Source: DATGMS01 sp035303945
GTDB taxonomy: Bacteria > Bacteroidota > Bacteroidia > Cytophagales > Cyclobacteriaceae
Assembly (NCBI GenBank): GCA_035303945.1
Contig: DATGQZ010000001.1
Location: 17,529 to 81,528, forward strand
DNA: 64,000 bases
Direction of reading: 5' to 3'
Shown: positions 54,558 to 63,430 of the stretch, piece by piece
How positions within the stretch are numbered: the first letter of the stretch is position 1
Layout: the number at the start of each line of letters is the position of its first letter
The notes under the pieces: model-generated
The model's input: only the letters and a program-made list of their open reading frames with translations
Told to the model about the DNA's origin: nothing
Databases searched by the model: none
Program-made: the position numbers and the translations under genes

Positions 54558-54998
54558 CTATACCGTCAGCTTTGATAATGTAGCCGCTCCGCGATTGATC
54601 TCCATCGCCAAGTCAGCGATTTTTTTGTTGCGAAGCATACGCTCAAGTTGATGCCGAACCAGCTTAAATTCATGGTGTATAGGACATGGTTGTTCTTCTG
54701 AACATTGCTTTAACCCCAAGCCACAGCCTTTGAAAATTTGCTCCCCATCAATGGCGATAACCAAATCGATCAGCGTCAGGTTTTCCTGCTCTTTTTCAAC
54801 ATAAAACCCCCCATTAGGTCCTTTGGCTGAACTGATGATACCGCGCTTGGCCAACGCCTGCAGGATTTTTGCCGTAAAATGCTCAGGAGCATCAATTTCC
54901 TTACATATATCCTTTATCCCTAACTTTTTGCCGATGTGGGACTGAGACCAGATATAGATCACCGCCCTTATACCGTATTCACAAGCTTTAGAAAACAT
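54558..54998 (-). CDS. Rrf2-family Fe-S transcriptional regulator
   Basis: This 146-residue regulator has an N-terminal winged helix (KLGIKDICKEIDAPEHFTAK, then GPNGGFYVEK) and three Cys for a cluster: Cys92, Cys99 and Cys105 (GCGLGLKQCSEEQPC; spacing x6 and x5). Rrf2 proteins such as NsrR and IscR sense NO or Fe-S status. Sitting 1 bp after the hemerythrin gene and beside the nos cluster, an NsrR-like nitric oxide sensor role is likely but inferred. Its DNA site is not identified here. Confidence 0.88.
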   Translation of the reverse strand: MFSKACEYGIRAVIYIWSQSHIGKKLGIKDICKEIDAPEHFTAKILQALAKRGIISSAKGPNGGFYVEKEQENLTLIDLVIAIDGEQIFKGCGLGLKQCSEEQPCPIHHEFKLVRHQLERMLRNKKIADLAMEINRGAATLSKLTV

Positions 54999-54999
54999 C

Positions 55000-55485
55000 T
55001 TATAAATTTTTTACCCAAAATTCGTCCTCCCAATGCTCCTGTACCTTATCATGGACCATCTCCATTTTTTGCTGAAATTCCTGCAAATCGTCATGGGTCA
55101 TCTCGACCTGCATATACGGAAACAGCTTCCGCTCTTCAAAGCGAATATGGCTCTCCAAGCTATCCGCGTATTCGAGTAGTCCTTCTTCCTGTACCTTATC
55201 TTTGTCAGCAAGGGATTGAAACAGTTGTCTCAACTGTGCATGTTGGGCTTCGGCTTCCTTTCGCAATTGATCATTTTTAGCCAAATAGCTAAACAAGTGC
55301 TCCTCCTCCTGTTGAAAGTGGACTTCTAAATGTGTATTGACAAAATAATCTACATAGTTGAAAATTCGCTGATGATCAACCTGGCGACTTAAGCCCTGTC
55401 GGATCTTCCATACCAGTAACAATCCAAAGTGATGGTCCTGGGAAAGTGGAATTAAAGCAGGATGACGCTTTTGAGGTTTTGACAT
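55000..55485 (-). CDS. hemerythrin HHE-domain protein
   Basis: This 161-residue cytoplasmic protein is a di-iron four-helix bundle. Iron-ligand segments are SQDHHFGLLL, HLEVHFQQEEEHLF, AQHAQLRQLF and HIRFEERKLFPYMQ. Such proteins bind oxygen or NO and help in nitrosative stress or iron handling. It is the first gene of a hemerythrin-Rrf2-four-helix operon; a TAAGTTTG promoter element lies 37 bp upstream. The upstream nosY gene ends 80 bp away. Confidence 0.88.
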   Translation of the reverse strand: MSKPQKRHPALIPLSQDHHFGLLLVWKIRQGLSRQVDHQRIFNYVDYFVNTHLEVHFQQEEEHLFSYLAKNDQLRKEAEAQHAQLRQLFQSLADKDKVQEEGLLEYADSLESHIRFEERKLFPYMQVEMTHDDLQEFQQKMEMVHDKVQEHWEDEFWVKNL

Positions 55486-55522
55486 TGCTATACCCGGATA
55501 GGGAGTTAAATTGGATGCGTTA

Positions 55523-55530
55523 CAAACTTA
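55523..55530 (-). promoter_or_regulatory. -7 promoter element of the hemerythrin-Rrf2 operon
   Basis: The minus strand reads TAAGTTTG (TAnnTTTG), preceded directly by a second TTTG and, 16 bp further up, by TTG. The tandem TTTGTAAG/TTTGTAAC pattern around it may also be a regulator site. Confidence 0.55.
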
Positions 55531-55564
55531 CAAACTAAAACCAGATCAAGACAGTTCGATACTG

Positions 55565-56338
55565 TTATAGATCCTTGTGCCTGAACATGCGGAAGGATAG
55601 GCCAACAGGAGCCAATGCCCAAAGCAGCAAGACTACCAAACTGCCCGCTACGCCCCACCACTCGTTAAAGAACTTATTGAAGATCGCCCCACTATAGCCC
55701 ATTAAAGCGGCTGCTTCCGTTTGCATCAAAACCAGGATCCGTCCCAGGTCTACAGGGTTCAGGAAAGTGATAAAGAGAACCCCCCTCTCGATGGGATAGT
55801 CACTGAAATTGTACATTAGCATCAGCACAATCCCATCAAATATCAGAACAAAATAGACCCAGAAGAGAAGGGAAATCCCCATGCCTCTCGCCTTGTCCTT
55901 CGCCCATATACCTGCTAAAAGAGCCAAGGCAATGAATATTAAAGTCAACAGGATTGACAGCAACAACAACATGAAAGATAAAGCGGAAGGATTCATTAGC
56001 AACAGCGGCAATCCCAAACCGATAGATAGCGCCACACCAAACGACAAGGACAAGCCTAAGAAGATGCTTCCCAAGACCACATTTCTTTTAAGCGGCTGCG
56101 CCAATAAAAGGACGACAAACTCATACATATTGTAATAATAGATGGTGGAAAAAATAATTGTCACCATCGGCACCAGTAACAGAACGAAATTGAGGATCCC
56201 CAGCATGGCTTTGTCCACCTGACCCTCCAACATAAAGAAACCAAAGCCGGCCAACATCAAAAATCCCATGTAAAAAAGGATAATCCAATTGCGCAGCAAA
56301 TCCTGCATGATAAATTTTGTCAGCTTAAACATAGACAT
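55565..56338 (-). CDS. nosY: ABC transporter permease NosY
   Basis: NosY is the membrane half of the NosFY ABC transporter that, with NosD, supports assembly of the copper cluster of nitrous oxide reductase. The 257-residue protein has about six membrane spans (for example IILFYMGFLMLAGFGFFML, and LLLLSILLTLIFIALALLAG) and the ABC-2/NosY-type loop FVVLLLAQPLKRNVVLGSIF. It overlaps nosF by 14 bp and is the last nos gene. Confidence 0.92.
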   Translation of the reverse strand: MSMFKLTKFIMQDLLRNWIILFYMGFLMLAGFGFFMLEGQVDKAMLGILNFVLLLVPMVTIIFSTIYYYNMYEFVVLLLAQPLKRNVVLGSIFLGLSLSFGVALSIGLGLPLLLMNPSALSFMLLLLSILLTLIFIALALLAGIWAKDKARGMGISLLFWVYFVLIFDGIVLMLMYNFSDYPIERGVLFITFLNPVDLGRILVLMQTEAAALMGYSGAIFNKFFNEWWGVAGSLVVLLLWALAPVGLSFRMFRHKDL

Positions 56339-57047
56339 CTTCTTGGTTTAAAATCTGTGCAATAATGCGGTTAAGCCTGTTTTCAGCGGTTTCATTCTTC
56401 AGTTGATCCAGGCTTTTAAAGAATTTCACTTCACCATCCATTAGATAAGTCACATGGGTGGTAATCTCATCCAAGTCATTAAGGATGTGGGAGGTGATCA
56501 ATACCAGTTTTCCCCTTGCTATCTCCTTCTTGAGTTTGCCTTTTAGGAGTTCATTAGAAATCGGATCCAGACCAGCGGTAGGTTCATCCAAGATCAAAAT
56601 GGGAGGATCAAAAAGGAAAGCCAATGCAGCGCTGACCTTTTGTTTCATCCCTCCGGATAGAATGCCAAGTCTTTTAGAAGCCATGTTATCTATCTCAAAA
56701 GCCTCATACATATCCATATCGTAGGCGCTCGGCTTGACATCCCTCCTGATATCCTTCATCATGGTAAAAAGCTGCTTAACAGTCATGTTTTCGGGAAAAC
56801 GGCTCATCTGAGGCATGTAACCGATGTGCCTGCGGTAGACGCTTTGCCCCTTTACGGAGTGGTCGCCTACAAAGATTTCTCCCTTGGCTACTACCAAGCC
56901 CAGCAAAGCTTTGATTAGGGTCGTTTTACCCGATCCGTTGGGGCCGATTAAGGCCACACTCTGACCCCTATCAAAAGCTAGATTGATATTGCTCAACACT
57001 TGCTGTTTACCAAAGGCCTTACTGAGATTGACTATTCTTATCATCAT
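56325..57047 (-). CDS. nosF: ABC transporter ATPase NosF
   Basis: This 240-residue ATPase powers NosFY. Walker A is GPNGSGKTTLIKALLGL (about residues 36-52), the signature is LSGGMKQKVSAALAFLF, and Walker B is PILILDEPTAGLDP. It overlaps nosD by 4 bp (ATGA) and nosY by 14 bp. In a cluster with nosZ, L and D, the Nos assignment is sure in context. Confidence 0.94.
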   Translation of the reverse strand: MMIRIVNLSKAFGKQQVLSNINLAFDRGQSVALIGPNGSGKTTLIKALLGLVVAKGEIFVGDHSVKGQSVYRRHIGYMPQMSRFPENMTVKQLFTMMKDIRRDVKPSAYDMDMYEAFEIDNMASKRLGILSGGMKQKVSAALAFLFDPPILILDEPTAGLDPISNELLKGKLKKEIARGKLVLITSHILNDLDEITTHVTYLMDGEVKFFKSLDQLKNETAENRLNRIIAQILNQEDVYV

Positions 57048-58285
57048 TTTCTAGGCTTAATTAATGGTTTTTCATCTACAAGTTGCTCCGGGATCATTGA
57101 GGGAAACATGCGCTCCGCAATATCTAGACTGTTGACCAGAAAGCTGTTAAGCAACATATGAGCAGCCGGAATTTTGTCTGTGATTAAAGCAAACAGATTG
57201 ACCGGTCGGTGAGGTACATCTCCAATGCCGTCTTTGTCTAAATCATAGCCTTTGTATTGGCCCCAGTAATTGCCTTCGAAAAGGTTCAGGTTGGAGCGGG
57301 AATTTGTTAACACCTCAAAAGTATTCCCTATGAAATTATTAGACAGGATTTTGTTGTCTATGCAGTTACCTTTGATGTCCATGGCCCTGCCGTTGCCATA
57401 AAAATCGTTATTTTCGATTACCACCCTGTTGGCGCCTTCGGCATATACTCCCGTTGTGTTACGTTCAAACCTGTTATGCAGCAAAACCCCATCGCTGATC
57501 TCCTTTAACAAAACCCCATAGGATGAGCCCCCCCAATTTTCCTTGAAAATATTGTTGATCATGCGAATGTGCTTGCTAAACATCACCGCAACCCCTGCTC
57601 CATTCTGGATAAATGTGTTGTCTTCATAGATATCATAATTTGAAAACATGAAATGGAGTCCATACCGCATATTGTTCATGCTCAAATTGTTTTGGATCAA
57701 GCTTCCATTGACGAATTCTAGGTAAATACCATCTCGATGATGGGTCACTTCATTTCCGATGATCTGGATTCCATTGCTTTTCCAGGCGTGTATAGCATTC
57801 CCGGCCTTCACTTCATCCTCTGCCTCTCCTTTAATGACGTTGTTGCGGATTAAACAATCCTGCGAATTTTTGATGTATATCCCGAAGAAGGCATTGACAA
57901 GCGTATTATCTTCAATGACAGCACCTTGCACCTCATTAAGCTTAATAGCCGCTCTGTCTTCAATATAACTCACGCCAATATTTTTCAAGCTGAGCCCCCT
58001 GATACATACATTATCTGCATATACCACGAAAATCTCATCTCCGCCCTCACTGTCTATCACGGGATTGTTGATACCTATGATACTGAGGGGTTTGTGAATT
58101 TCTATGAGGCTTTCCAAAAAAAGGCCCTCATGGATGAAAAGCGTATCATATTCCTCGGCAAGAGCCACTGCCCGTTTGATCTCCGAAAGCATGGAACCTT
58201 TCTTGATGTTCCAGACACTCCCCTCAACAAGGACTGAAAGGAACAACAACGGCGTTAGACACCATATCTTCTTAAAAACCTTCAT
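57044..58285 (-). CDS. nosD: periplasmic NosD, parallel beta-helix maturation factor
   Basis: NosD works with NosFY to insert copper and sulfide into NosZ. The 413-residue protein has a signal peptide (IWCLTPLLFLSVLVEGS). It then carries repeated beta-helix (PbH1) turns such as DNTLVNAFFGIYIKNSQDCL, NEVTHHRDGIYLEFVNGS and NRFERNTTGVYAEGANRVVI. The C-terminal FEGNYWGQYKGYDLDKDGIG is a NosD family signature. It lies 9 bp behind nosL and overlaps nosF. Confidence 0.94.
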   Translation of the reverse strand: MKVFKKIWCLTPLLFLSVLVEGSVWNIKKGSMLSEIKRAVALAEEYDTLFIHEGLFLESLIEIHKPLSIIGINNPVIDSEGGDEIFVVYADNVCIRGLSLKNIGVSYIEDRAAIKLNEVQGAVIEDNTLVNAFFGIYIKNSQDCLIRNNVIKGEAEDEVKAGNAIHAWKSNGIQIIGNEVTHHRDGIYLEFVNGSLIQNNLSMNNMRYGLHFMFSNYDIYEDNTFIQNGAGVAVMFSKHIRMINNIFKENWGGSSYGVLLKEISDGVLLHNRFERNTTGVYAEGANRVVIENNDFYGNGRAMDIKGNCIDNKILSNNFIGNTFEVLTNSRSNLNLFEGNYWGQYKGYDLDKDGIGDVPHRPVNLFALITDKIPAAHMLLNSFLVNSLDIAERMFPSMIPEQLVDEKPLIKPRK

Positions 58286-58294
58286 GACAATGGA

Positions 58295-58744
58295 TTAATG
58301 CCCTTGAAAGGGATGATTTTTTAGCTTATACCAATCAATATGCTCAACATCCCTTTCTAAAGAACTGCTGAGATTAAACGCAGCTACATTGCCACCCATG
58401 GGGCTCTTATAGTTTTCAGAAAAAACGAACCTAAGCTCATCTACAGGCTTTAGCTGACCAGGCTCATCATAGGAAATTGCCAAAATATGGGCATATCTTT
58501 CCTGGCTGTTATCCTGTAGGTAAGGCACCAGGCATTCCAATGCATCAAATTTGAAAACCCTTCCCTTTTGGGTTACCAATTCTGCCCCGAACTTGGGATC
58601 CGCAATGCTCATCCTACAATGGGTGCAATGGTCCTCTCCAAAAGCTATGGGCTCAGGCTTTACCCCACAACTAACTAAAAGAAGAAGAAGCAGAATGCCA
58701 TTCCAAGCAGTCAGTTTGTTTATGTCTTTCATTTTTACAGCCAT
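58295..58744 (-). CDS. nosL: copper chaperone lipoprotein NosL
   Basis: NosL delivers Cu(I) for NosZ maturation. The 149-residue lipoprotein has its lipobox at Cys26 (LLLVSCGVKP) and the copper site HCTHCRMSI with Cys40, Cys43 and Met45. VTQKGRVFKFDALECL is also NosL-typical. Its ATG overlaps the stop of the upstream membrane gene by one base (TAATG), so translation is coupled. Met5 (58732) is an alternative start. Confidence 0.94.
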   Translation of the reverse strand: MAVKMKDINKLTAWNGILLLLLLVSCGVKPEPIAFGEDHCTHCRMSIADPKFGAELVTQKGRVFKFDALECLVPYLQDNSQERYAHILAISYDEPGQLKPVDELRFVFSENYKSPMGGNVAAFNLSSSLERDVEHIDWYKLKNHPFQGH

Positions 58745-59358
58745 TAATATTTAAAGTCAGAGGGTTTGTTAAGAAGATGCCTGAGGTGATGCTTCATCTT
58801 AAAATAAGCTAGAGCCGAAATGGCGATCGCCAAACCCAAGCAGACTCCTCCCCAGTGAGGATACGATTCCACATAGAAATTAAGAAGATCTTTACCTCCA
58901 AATAACGGTGGCTGATAGGTCATTCCTTCTACTTTTATAGGGGCGGTAGGATCTAAATTATGCCCATAATCATACAACCAAAGGTAGAAGTCGTATATAC
59001 CCAATGCCCCAAGTACAGCAAGGAGTAAGCTCCAGGATAGGTAGCCCCATAGTTTATTTACCATTACTGCGACCGCTCCTAATCCCAACATACCATATAC
59101 AACGAGAGGAAAATACTTCAACTCCGGGATGGATTCAGGATGAATCGTCTTCATGCCAATGTAATGATTAAGGATATTCACATTCTGAAGGATCCATTTA
59201 TCCGTACCCGAAATTTTATTAACCCAAATGTACATTTGAAGACCTCCGGGAAATTGTGGCGCTTCCAATAAGATTTGCCATAAAGGAAAGGCAAAGACCA
59301 AAGCTAAGCTTACCAAGGCGATGATCATCAGCCATCTCGGCGCAGGTAGGTATTTCAT
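58744..59358 (-). CDS. polytopic membrane protein of the nos cluster, NosB-like candidate
   Basis: This 204-residue integral membrane protein has about four spans (MIIALVSLALVFAFPLWQIL, LKYFPLVVYGMLGLGAVAVM, LSWSLLLAVLGALGIYDFYL, and GVCLGLAIAISALAYF). A region outside the membrane has YIWVNKISGTDKWILQN and LNHYIGMKTIHPE. In clade II nos clusters a membrane protein called NosB commonly lies right after nosZ and is needed for N2O respiration in some bacteria. Position and topology fit, but the family match is my inference. It lies 145 bp behind nosZ, past a stem-loop, and is coupled to nosL. Confidence 0.7.
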   Translation of the reverse strand: MKYLPAPRWLMIIALVSLALVFAFPLWQILLEAPQFPGGLQMYIWVNKISGTDKWILQNVNILNHYIGMKTIHPESIPELKYFPLVVYGMLGLGAVAVMVNKLWGYLSWSLLLAVLGALGIYDFYLWLYDYGHNLDPTAPIKVEGMTYQPPLFGGKDLLNFYVESYPHWGGVCLGLAIAISALAYFKMKHHLRHLLNKPSDFKY

Positions 59359-59466
59359 GATGGCAAGATTTTTAGATTATTACCAGACAAGCAAGTCCTA
59401 ATTGACCACTGTAGGACTTCCATATGGTTTATCAGCCGCTATGCTATTATGTTTGGCTGGTGAATA

Positions 59467-59497
59467 CTCAACTGCCACAAAGCTTGCGGCAGTTGAG
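59467..59497 (-). terminator. intercistronic stem-loop after nosZ
   Basis: Perfect 10-bp arms CTCAACTGCC (59467-59476) and GGCAGTTGAG (59488-59497) lie just after the nosZ stop. No T run follows on the minus strand, so it looks more like a partial terminator or an mRNA-stabilising processing site. It could give more NosZ than accessory proteins. Confidence 0.65.
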
Positions 59498-59503
59498 CCA
59501 TTG

Positions 59504-61522
59504 TTATTTGGCCAGGGCTTGGGCTTTTGCTTGGTCTATAAAGGCATTGGCCTGCTCCTGTCTCTCACGTAGTTCTTCGTTAAGTCCCCATTTGAGCGGG
59601 ACATTTGAGCCTTTGGGCGACACCCTGACATATCCCGACATTTCCTGATGAAGCGCTGAACAGAAATCGGTGCAATAGAAAGCAAACACACCAACCTTTT
59701 GAGGCTCCCAAAGGAGCGTCCTAGTCTGTCCAGGCATGATAAGCAGCTCGGCATTGGTCGCTCCTTGGATGGCGAAGCCATGAGGCATATCCCAGTCCTG
59801 CTCCATATTCGTTACGTGGAAGTATACCTTGTCACCCGTTTTAATCCCTTCGATATTGTCTGGCGCTAAGTGACTGCGCATGGCAGTCATGTAAACATGA
59901 ACATTGTCTCCATCGCGCTCTACACGGGTATTACCTTCACCTAAAGTGACGTATGGGTGTCTGTTCTCTTCTATCGGATAGAATTTTTTAGAATTAGGCA
60001 TTATCATATCTGCTGCTATGATTTGTGCATAATGAGGTTCCGCTTTTGTAGGAAAGTCAAGAATCATCTTCATCTTATCGCCTGAAATATCAAACAGCTG
60101 GGCGGAGTGCATCATCTCGGGTCCTGTTGGCAAAAACCTATCTTTGGTCATTTTGTTCATCGCTACCAAATATTTACCATTGGGCTTGCGGGTCTCTCCT
60201 CCCGGAATGGTAAGGTGACCTGGAGAGTAATACACCGGATGCCTATCCAAGATTTCTTTAGTTTCCACATTCCATTTAACTACTTCCGAAGAGATAAAGA
60301 AGGTTGTATAGGCATTACCTCGGCCATCAAATTCGGTGTGTAATGGTCCTAGCCCGGGCTTTTGAACGATACCGTGAAGGCCTGCTTCGTAGCTAATGAT
60401 AGGGATTCCGTCAAATTCACCGTCAAATTTCTTCTCCTCAATTGCCTTCATAATTTGGCTAAAGGAATACACAGACATATCCGCCGATAATTTGCCATTT
60501 CCTACTAAATATTCCCCGGTAGGATCCACATCAGCTCCGTGAGGTGATTTTGGAACGGGAATGAAATAAACCATATCGGGGCACTCCTTAGGATTTAGTA
60601 TTCTGGTGGTGGTCATTTCTGTGGATGTGACGATACCAGTGGACTCATCCGTCAGGTTATGGAAGTAGGAGGTCTTCCGCTCTGTGAATTTCCCTGCGGC
60701 AAGATATTCCTCTGCTTTTTTCCAGTTGATAATTGCCATCAAATCCTTATCCATCTGCGACGCATTCACTTCCAAAAGCGAGTGTTCTTGTTCAGAATTG
60801 TAGGTGGTCAAGAAGCTCCAACCGTGGGAAGGGCCTTTTCCGTTTCGAGCTAAGTCATAGTTAAAACCAGGCATCTCTATTTGGAAAGCCAGTTTCATAT
60901 GTCCATGCTCCGGGTCTACCGATACATAATTGATCAGACCTTTAAAATTTTCCTTATAGGTATCGATGGGTACATCTGCCTGCGGAATAGGCACGCTAAA
61001 GCGTGTTCCAGATACAAGATACTCGGAGTTTTCCGTGATGAAGGGCGCACAGTGCAGTCCGGCGACATCGGGAATTTCAATGATCTCCACTGTTTCAAAA
61101 GTCGTGAGATCTATGCGTGCAATCCTTGGCGTATTGTTTCCATTGACAAAAAGCCATCGACCATCAAATTCTCCATTCTGTTGAGAAAGTTCAATATGAT
61201 GAGAATCATCCCATGGGACAAAGCCATAGGAAGTATTAAAGATTGGCTTCGTCTCCTCGTTGTATCCATAGCCGTTTTCGGGCAGTTGCGAGAATACTGG
61301 GATTTCCTTGAACAACCTGCCTGATGGAATACCATAAACCGTAATTTGACCACTGTACCCTCCGGACAGAAAGGCATAAAATTCATCATACTCCCCTGGA
61401 GGAACGTACACCTGCTGTGCAGCATCTCCGTGAACTACCTGATTGGTGTCACGACCCCCACATGATGCCAAGACAAGCAAGGCAACGATGAAAATTCCTA
61501 ATTTATTTGGTATCTGATTCAT
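59504..61522 (-). CDS. nosZ: nitrous-oxide reductase, clade II (Sec-type)
   Basis: NosZ reduces N2O to N2. The 672-residue protein has a Sec/lipoprotein-type signal (FIVALLVLASCGG, Cys21) and no twin-arginine, which is the clade II form. CuZ ligands are visible as His108/His109 in DDSHHIELS, and further His in SPHGADVDP, GPLHTEFDG and EPHYAQI. The CuA site is CTDFCSALHQEM with Cys617, Cys621, His625 and Met628, plus MPHGFA. All cluster ligands seem intact. A cytochrome c gene lies 21 bp upstream and accessory genes follow, so a full N2O respiration unit is present. Confidence 0.97.
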   Translation of the reverse strand: MNQIPNKLGIFIVALLVLASCGGRDTNQVVHGDAAQQVYVPPGEYDEFYAFLSGGYSGQITVYGIPSGRLFKEIPVFSQLPENGYGYNEETKPIFNTSYGFVPWDDSHHIELSQQNGEFDGRWLFVNGNNTPRIARIDLTTFETVEIIEIPDVAGLHCAPFITENSEYLVSGTRFSVPIPQADVPIDTYKENFKGLINYVSVDPEHGHMKLAFQIEMPGFNYDLARNGKGPSHGWSFLTTYNSEQEHSLLEVNASQMDKDLMAIINWKKAEEYLAAGKFTERKTSYFHNLTDESTGIVTSTEMTTTRILNPKECPDMVYFIPVPKSPHGADVDPTGEYLVGNGKLSADMSVYSFSQIMKAIEEKKFDGEFDGIPIISYEAGLHGIVQKPGLGPLHTEFDGRGNAYTTFFISSEVVKWNVETKEILDRHPVYYSPGHLTIPGGETRKPNGKYLVAMNKMTKDRFLPTGPEMMHSAQLFDISGDKMKMILDFPTKAEPHYAQIIAADMIMPNSKKFYPIEENRHPYVTLGEGNTRVERDGDNVHVYMTAMRSHLAPDNIEGIKTGDKVYFHVTNMEQDWDMPHGFAIQGATNAELLIMPGQTRTLLWEPQKVGVFAFYCTDFCSALHQEMSGYVRVSPKGSNVPLKWGLNEELRERQEQANAFIDQAKAQALAK

Positions 61523-61543
61523 AAAATAATTGGTTATAAGGAA

Positions 61544-62047
61544 TTAAGAGGCAGCACCGTCTTTCTCCCCAGTTTTTTCGACATCGTTGTGGCGGAAAAA
61601 TTCGAGCAGGTTACGTGCGTCTCCTATTGATACATTTTGGTTGGGCATTCTTGTAAGACATTCCTCTAGCAAGGCTTGTGCTGTGGGGTCTTCATCCAGC
61701 ATGATCTCAACATTGGTGATCATATTCATTATCCATTCAGGCTTTCTACGGTTGGTCACACCTTGGAAACCAGGGCCAACTACCCTTTGATCCGTCAGTT
61801 TATGGCAGGCAGAGCATTTCATATCATAGATCGATTTGCCCATCTTGACCATATCAGGATCAATCTCGTTCTCCAGGTTAACTTCTGTAATCTCTCCCAC
61901 TCCCTTGCCTTCAGCAATGGATGGTGCTACTTCTTTTGCTGCCTCTTGGCTTTGCGCTGACTCATTACTGCTTCCATTGCCTCCCGACCCGCAGGAGAAT
62001 AGTAGCATACTAAACAAGGCGATGGGTAATACGGATAGTCGTTTCAT
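61544..62047 (-). CDS. lipoprotein cytochrome c, likely electron donor to NosZ
   Basis: This 167-residue protein has a lipobox at Cys19 (LLFSCGSGG), a ~50-residue linker, and one class I-type heme c site, Cys78-Cys81-His82 (KCSACHKLTD). A likely axial Met is in RMPNQNVSIG. The domain (DMVKMGKSIYDMKC, then GVTNRRKPEWIMNMI) is typical of small mono-heme cytochromes. It directly precedes nosZ, so it probably brings electrons to the CuA site. Confidence 0.9.
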   Translation of the reverse strand: MKRLSVLPIALFSMLLFSCGSGGNGSSNESAQSQEAAKEVAPSIAEGKGVGEITEVNLENEIDPDMVKMGKSIYDMKCSACHKLTDQRVVGPGFQGVTNRRKPEWIMNMITNVEIMLDEDPTAQALLEECLTRMPNQNVSIGDARNLLEFFRHNDVEKTGEKDGAAS

Positions 62048-62100
62048 AGGTCAATGTTGGTTTTTGGTTGTGAGAAAATTGTATGGCTTTAAAAGTTATA

Positions 62101-63348
62101 TCACTGAATGCTGGTTGCATGGCGGAGTAATTTACCGTTTGAAGATTTGATCACACTGATGCTGATTAATGCGACGGCCAGGGGCAATAGCACGGAGACT
62201 GCAAATATCAATTCGTAGTAGAAAGGTACCTGCCCCCACTGCAGCCAATAAAATAGGCCTTGGGCAAAGAGCAATATTTCGGTCAAGAGAAAACCAAGTA
62301 CAAATGCACGGCTCCCCCAATGCAACCAGATATTAGCCGAAGCGTCCTTAATAAGGCTGAAGATCAACGCAAGCAAGAGACCTGAGACAAAACCCAGGAG
62401 TATCAGATGGATGAATCCTATCATTAATGGTCTAAGTACCAATGACACCGCCGCCGCAGCAGGAATCAAGACAACTGCTTGAATGGAAACCTTTGCGATC
62501 CATGATACCAGGCCGAATCGGTAAAATAGGCTTACTGAGGGAGAAGATGTTTGGAGGAAACTGCGGCCAGCTTCATTTATAAACTTCAAAAACAGGAGCA
62601 TTGCTGCCAGCTGCAACAACAAACCGAGACCGTTCATAACTAATGGAACGGAACCTCCGATCCCCCATTTCAGAACCAAACCATAAGTCAATAACACCGA
62701 GGCCGAAAGTAGGGGATAAAATGTTTTAAATAAGGTGGTATTTATCCGGAAATCCCTCGCAAGCATATCCAGCAACAGTGCCAGCACGGCAAAACCAAAC
62801 CAACCATGAAACTGAAAGTGCAGGTAAAACTGTATGGCCAATTGATACAGTATTGAATTTCTGCCTCCGGTGACTGCTAAAGGTCCTAGGCTCCACACAC
62901 CAATGGTGGACACCGCCATAAACACCAATGCTGTCTTCAACATTAAAGACGACGAGGGATGCCGTGCCACATGATGCTTCCATACCAGATACAGAAACCG
63001 GTAACTGGCTAGGATATGTAAAGCCGAAAAGAATATAGACACTGCCCCGTAGCCCTGTATGGGAAAACTCACCATCATACCTACTACTGTGAGCTGGGTA
63101 AACCAAAAAAGTCGCGCGTAAGTAGGCATTCGCCGTTTTTCGATTGGAATAAATCTATAGCATATAAGCGCATACAAAGCCAAATACACCCAGCCCAGCA
63201 TCGCCACGTGAGAATGACCATGCAATAAATTCCGGTAATCCAACCAGCTAAATTCCCATATAAAGGCACCCCGAAGAACAAGCCCCATTAGAGCGGCAAC
63301 AAAAAAATTGAAAAGTGAAAACAATATCCAGTTCATATTTATTTTCAT
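62101..63348 (-). CDS. heme-copper oxidase subunit I-like membrane protein, first gene of the nos operon
   Basis: This 415-residue protein has about 12 membrane spans. It resembles the helix-II region of heme-copper oxidase/NO reductase subunit I (LLHGHSHVAMLGWVYLALYA). Other His sit in transmembrane segments (FYLHFQFHGWFGF and IGFIHLILLGFVSG). The usual HxxxY...HH copper-B site is not seen, so it is unlikely to be a full terminal oxidase or Nor. It leads the cytochrome-nosZ unit, 53 bp ahead of the cytochrome, downstream of the Fe-S repair gene. It may sense or bind heme/NO or serve maturation. The function is not known. Confidence 0.75.
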   Translation of the reverse strand: MKINMNWILFSLFNFFVAALMGLVLRGAFIWEFSWLDYRNLLHGHSHVAMLGWVYLALYALICYRFIPIEKRRMPTYARLFWFTQLTVVGMMVSFPIQGYGAVSIFFSALHILASYRFLYLVWKHHVARHPSSSLMLKTALVFMAVSTIGVWSLGPLAVTGGRNSILYQLAIQFYLHFQFHGWFGFAVLALLLDMLARDFRINTTLFKTFYPLLSASVLLTYGLVLKWGIGGSVPLVMNGLGLLLQLAAMLLFLKFINEAGRSFLQTSSPSVSLFYRFGLVSWIAKVSIQAVVLIPAAAAVSLVLRPLMIGFIHLILLGFVSGLLLALIFSLIKDASANIWLHWGSRAFVLGFLLTEILLFAQGLFYWLQWGQVPFYYELIFAVSVLLPLAVALISISVIKSSNGKLLRHATSIQ

Positions 63349-63430
63349 CTTCGAGATTAATATAATATAAATATAAAGTATTATTATTACAGGAACAATA
63401 TTATAAAAACAAATTAGACTGGGGGCTGAA

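Noticed and set aside
62101..63348. Complete quinol-type nitric oxide reductase or cbb3 oxidase
   Set aside because: At 415 residues it is too short and the copper-B His set was not found.
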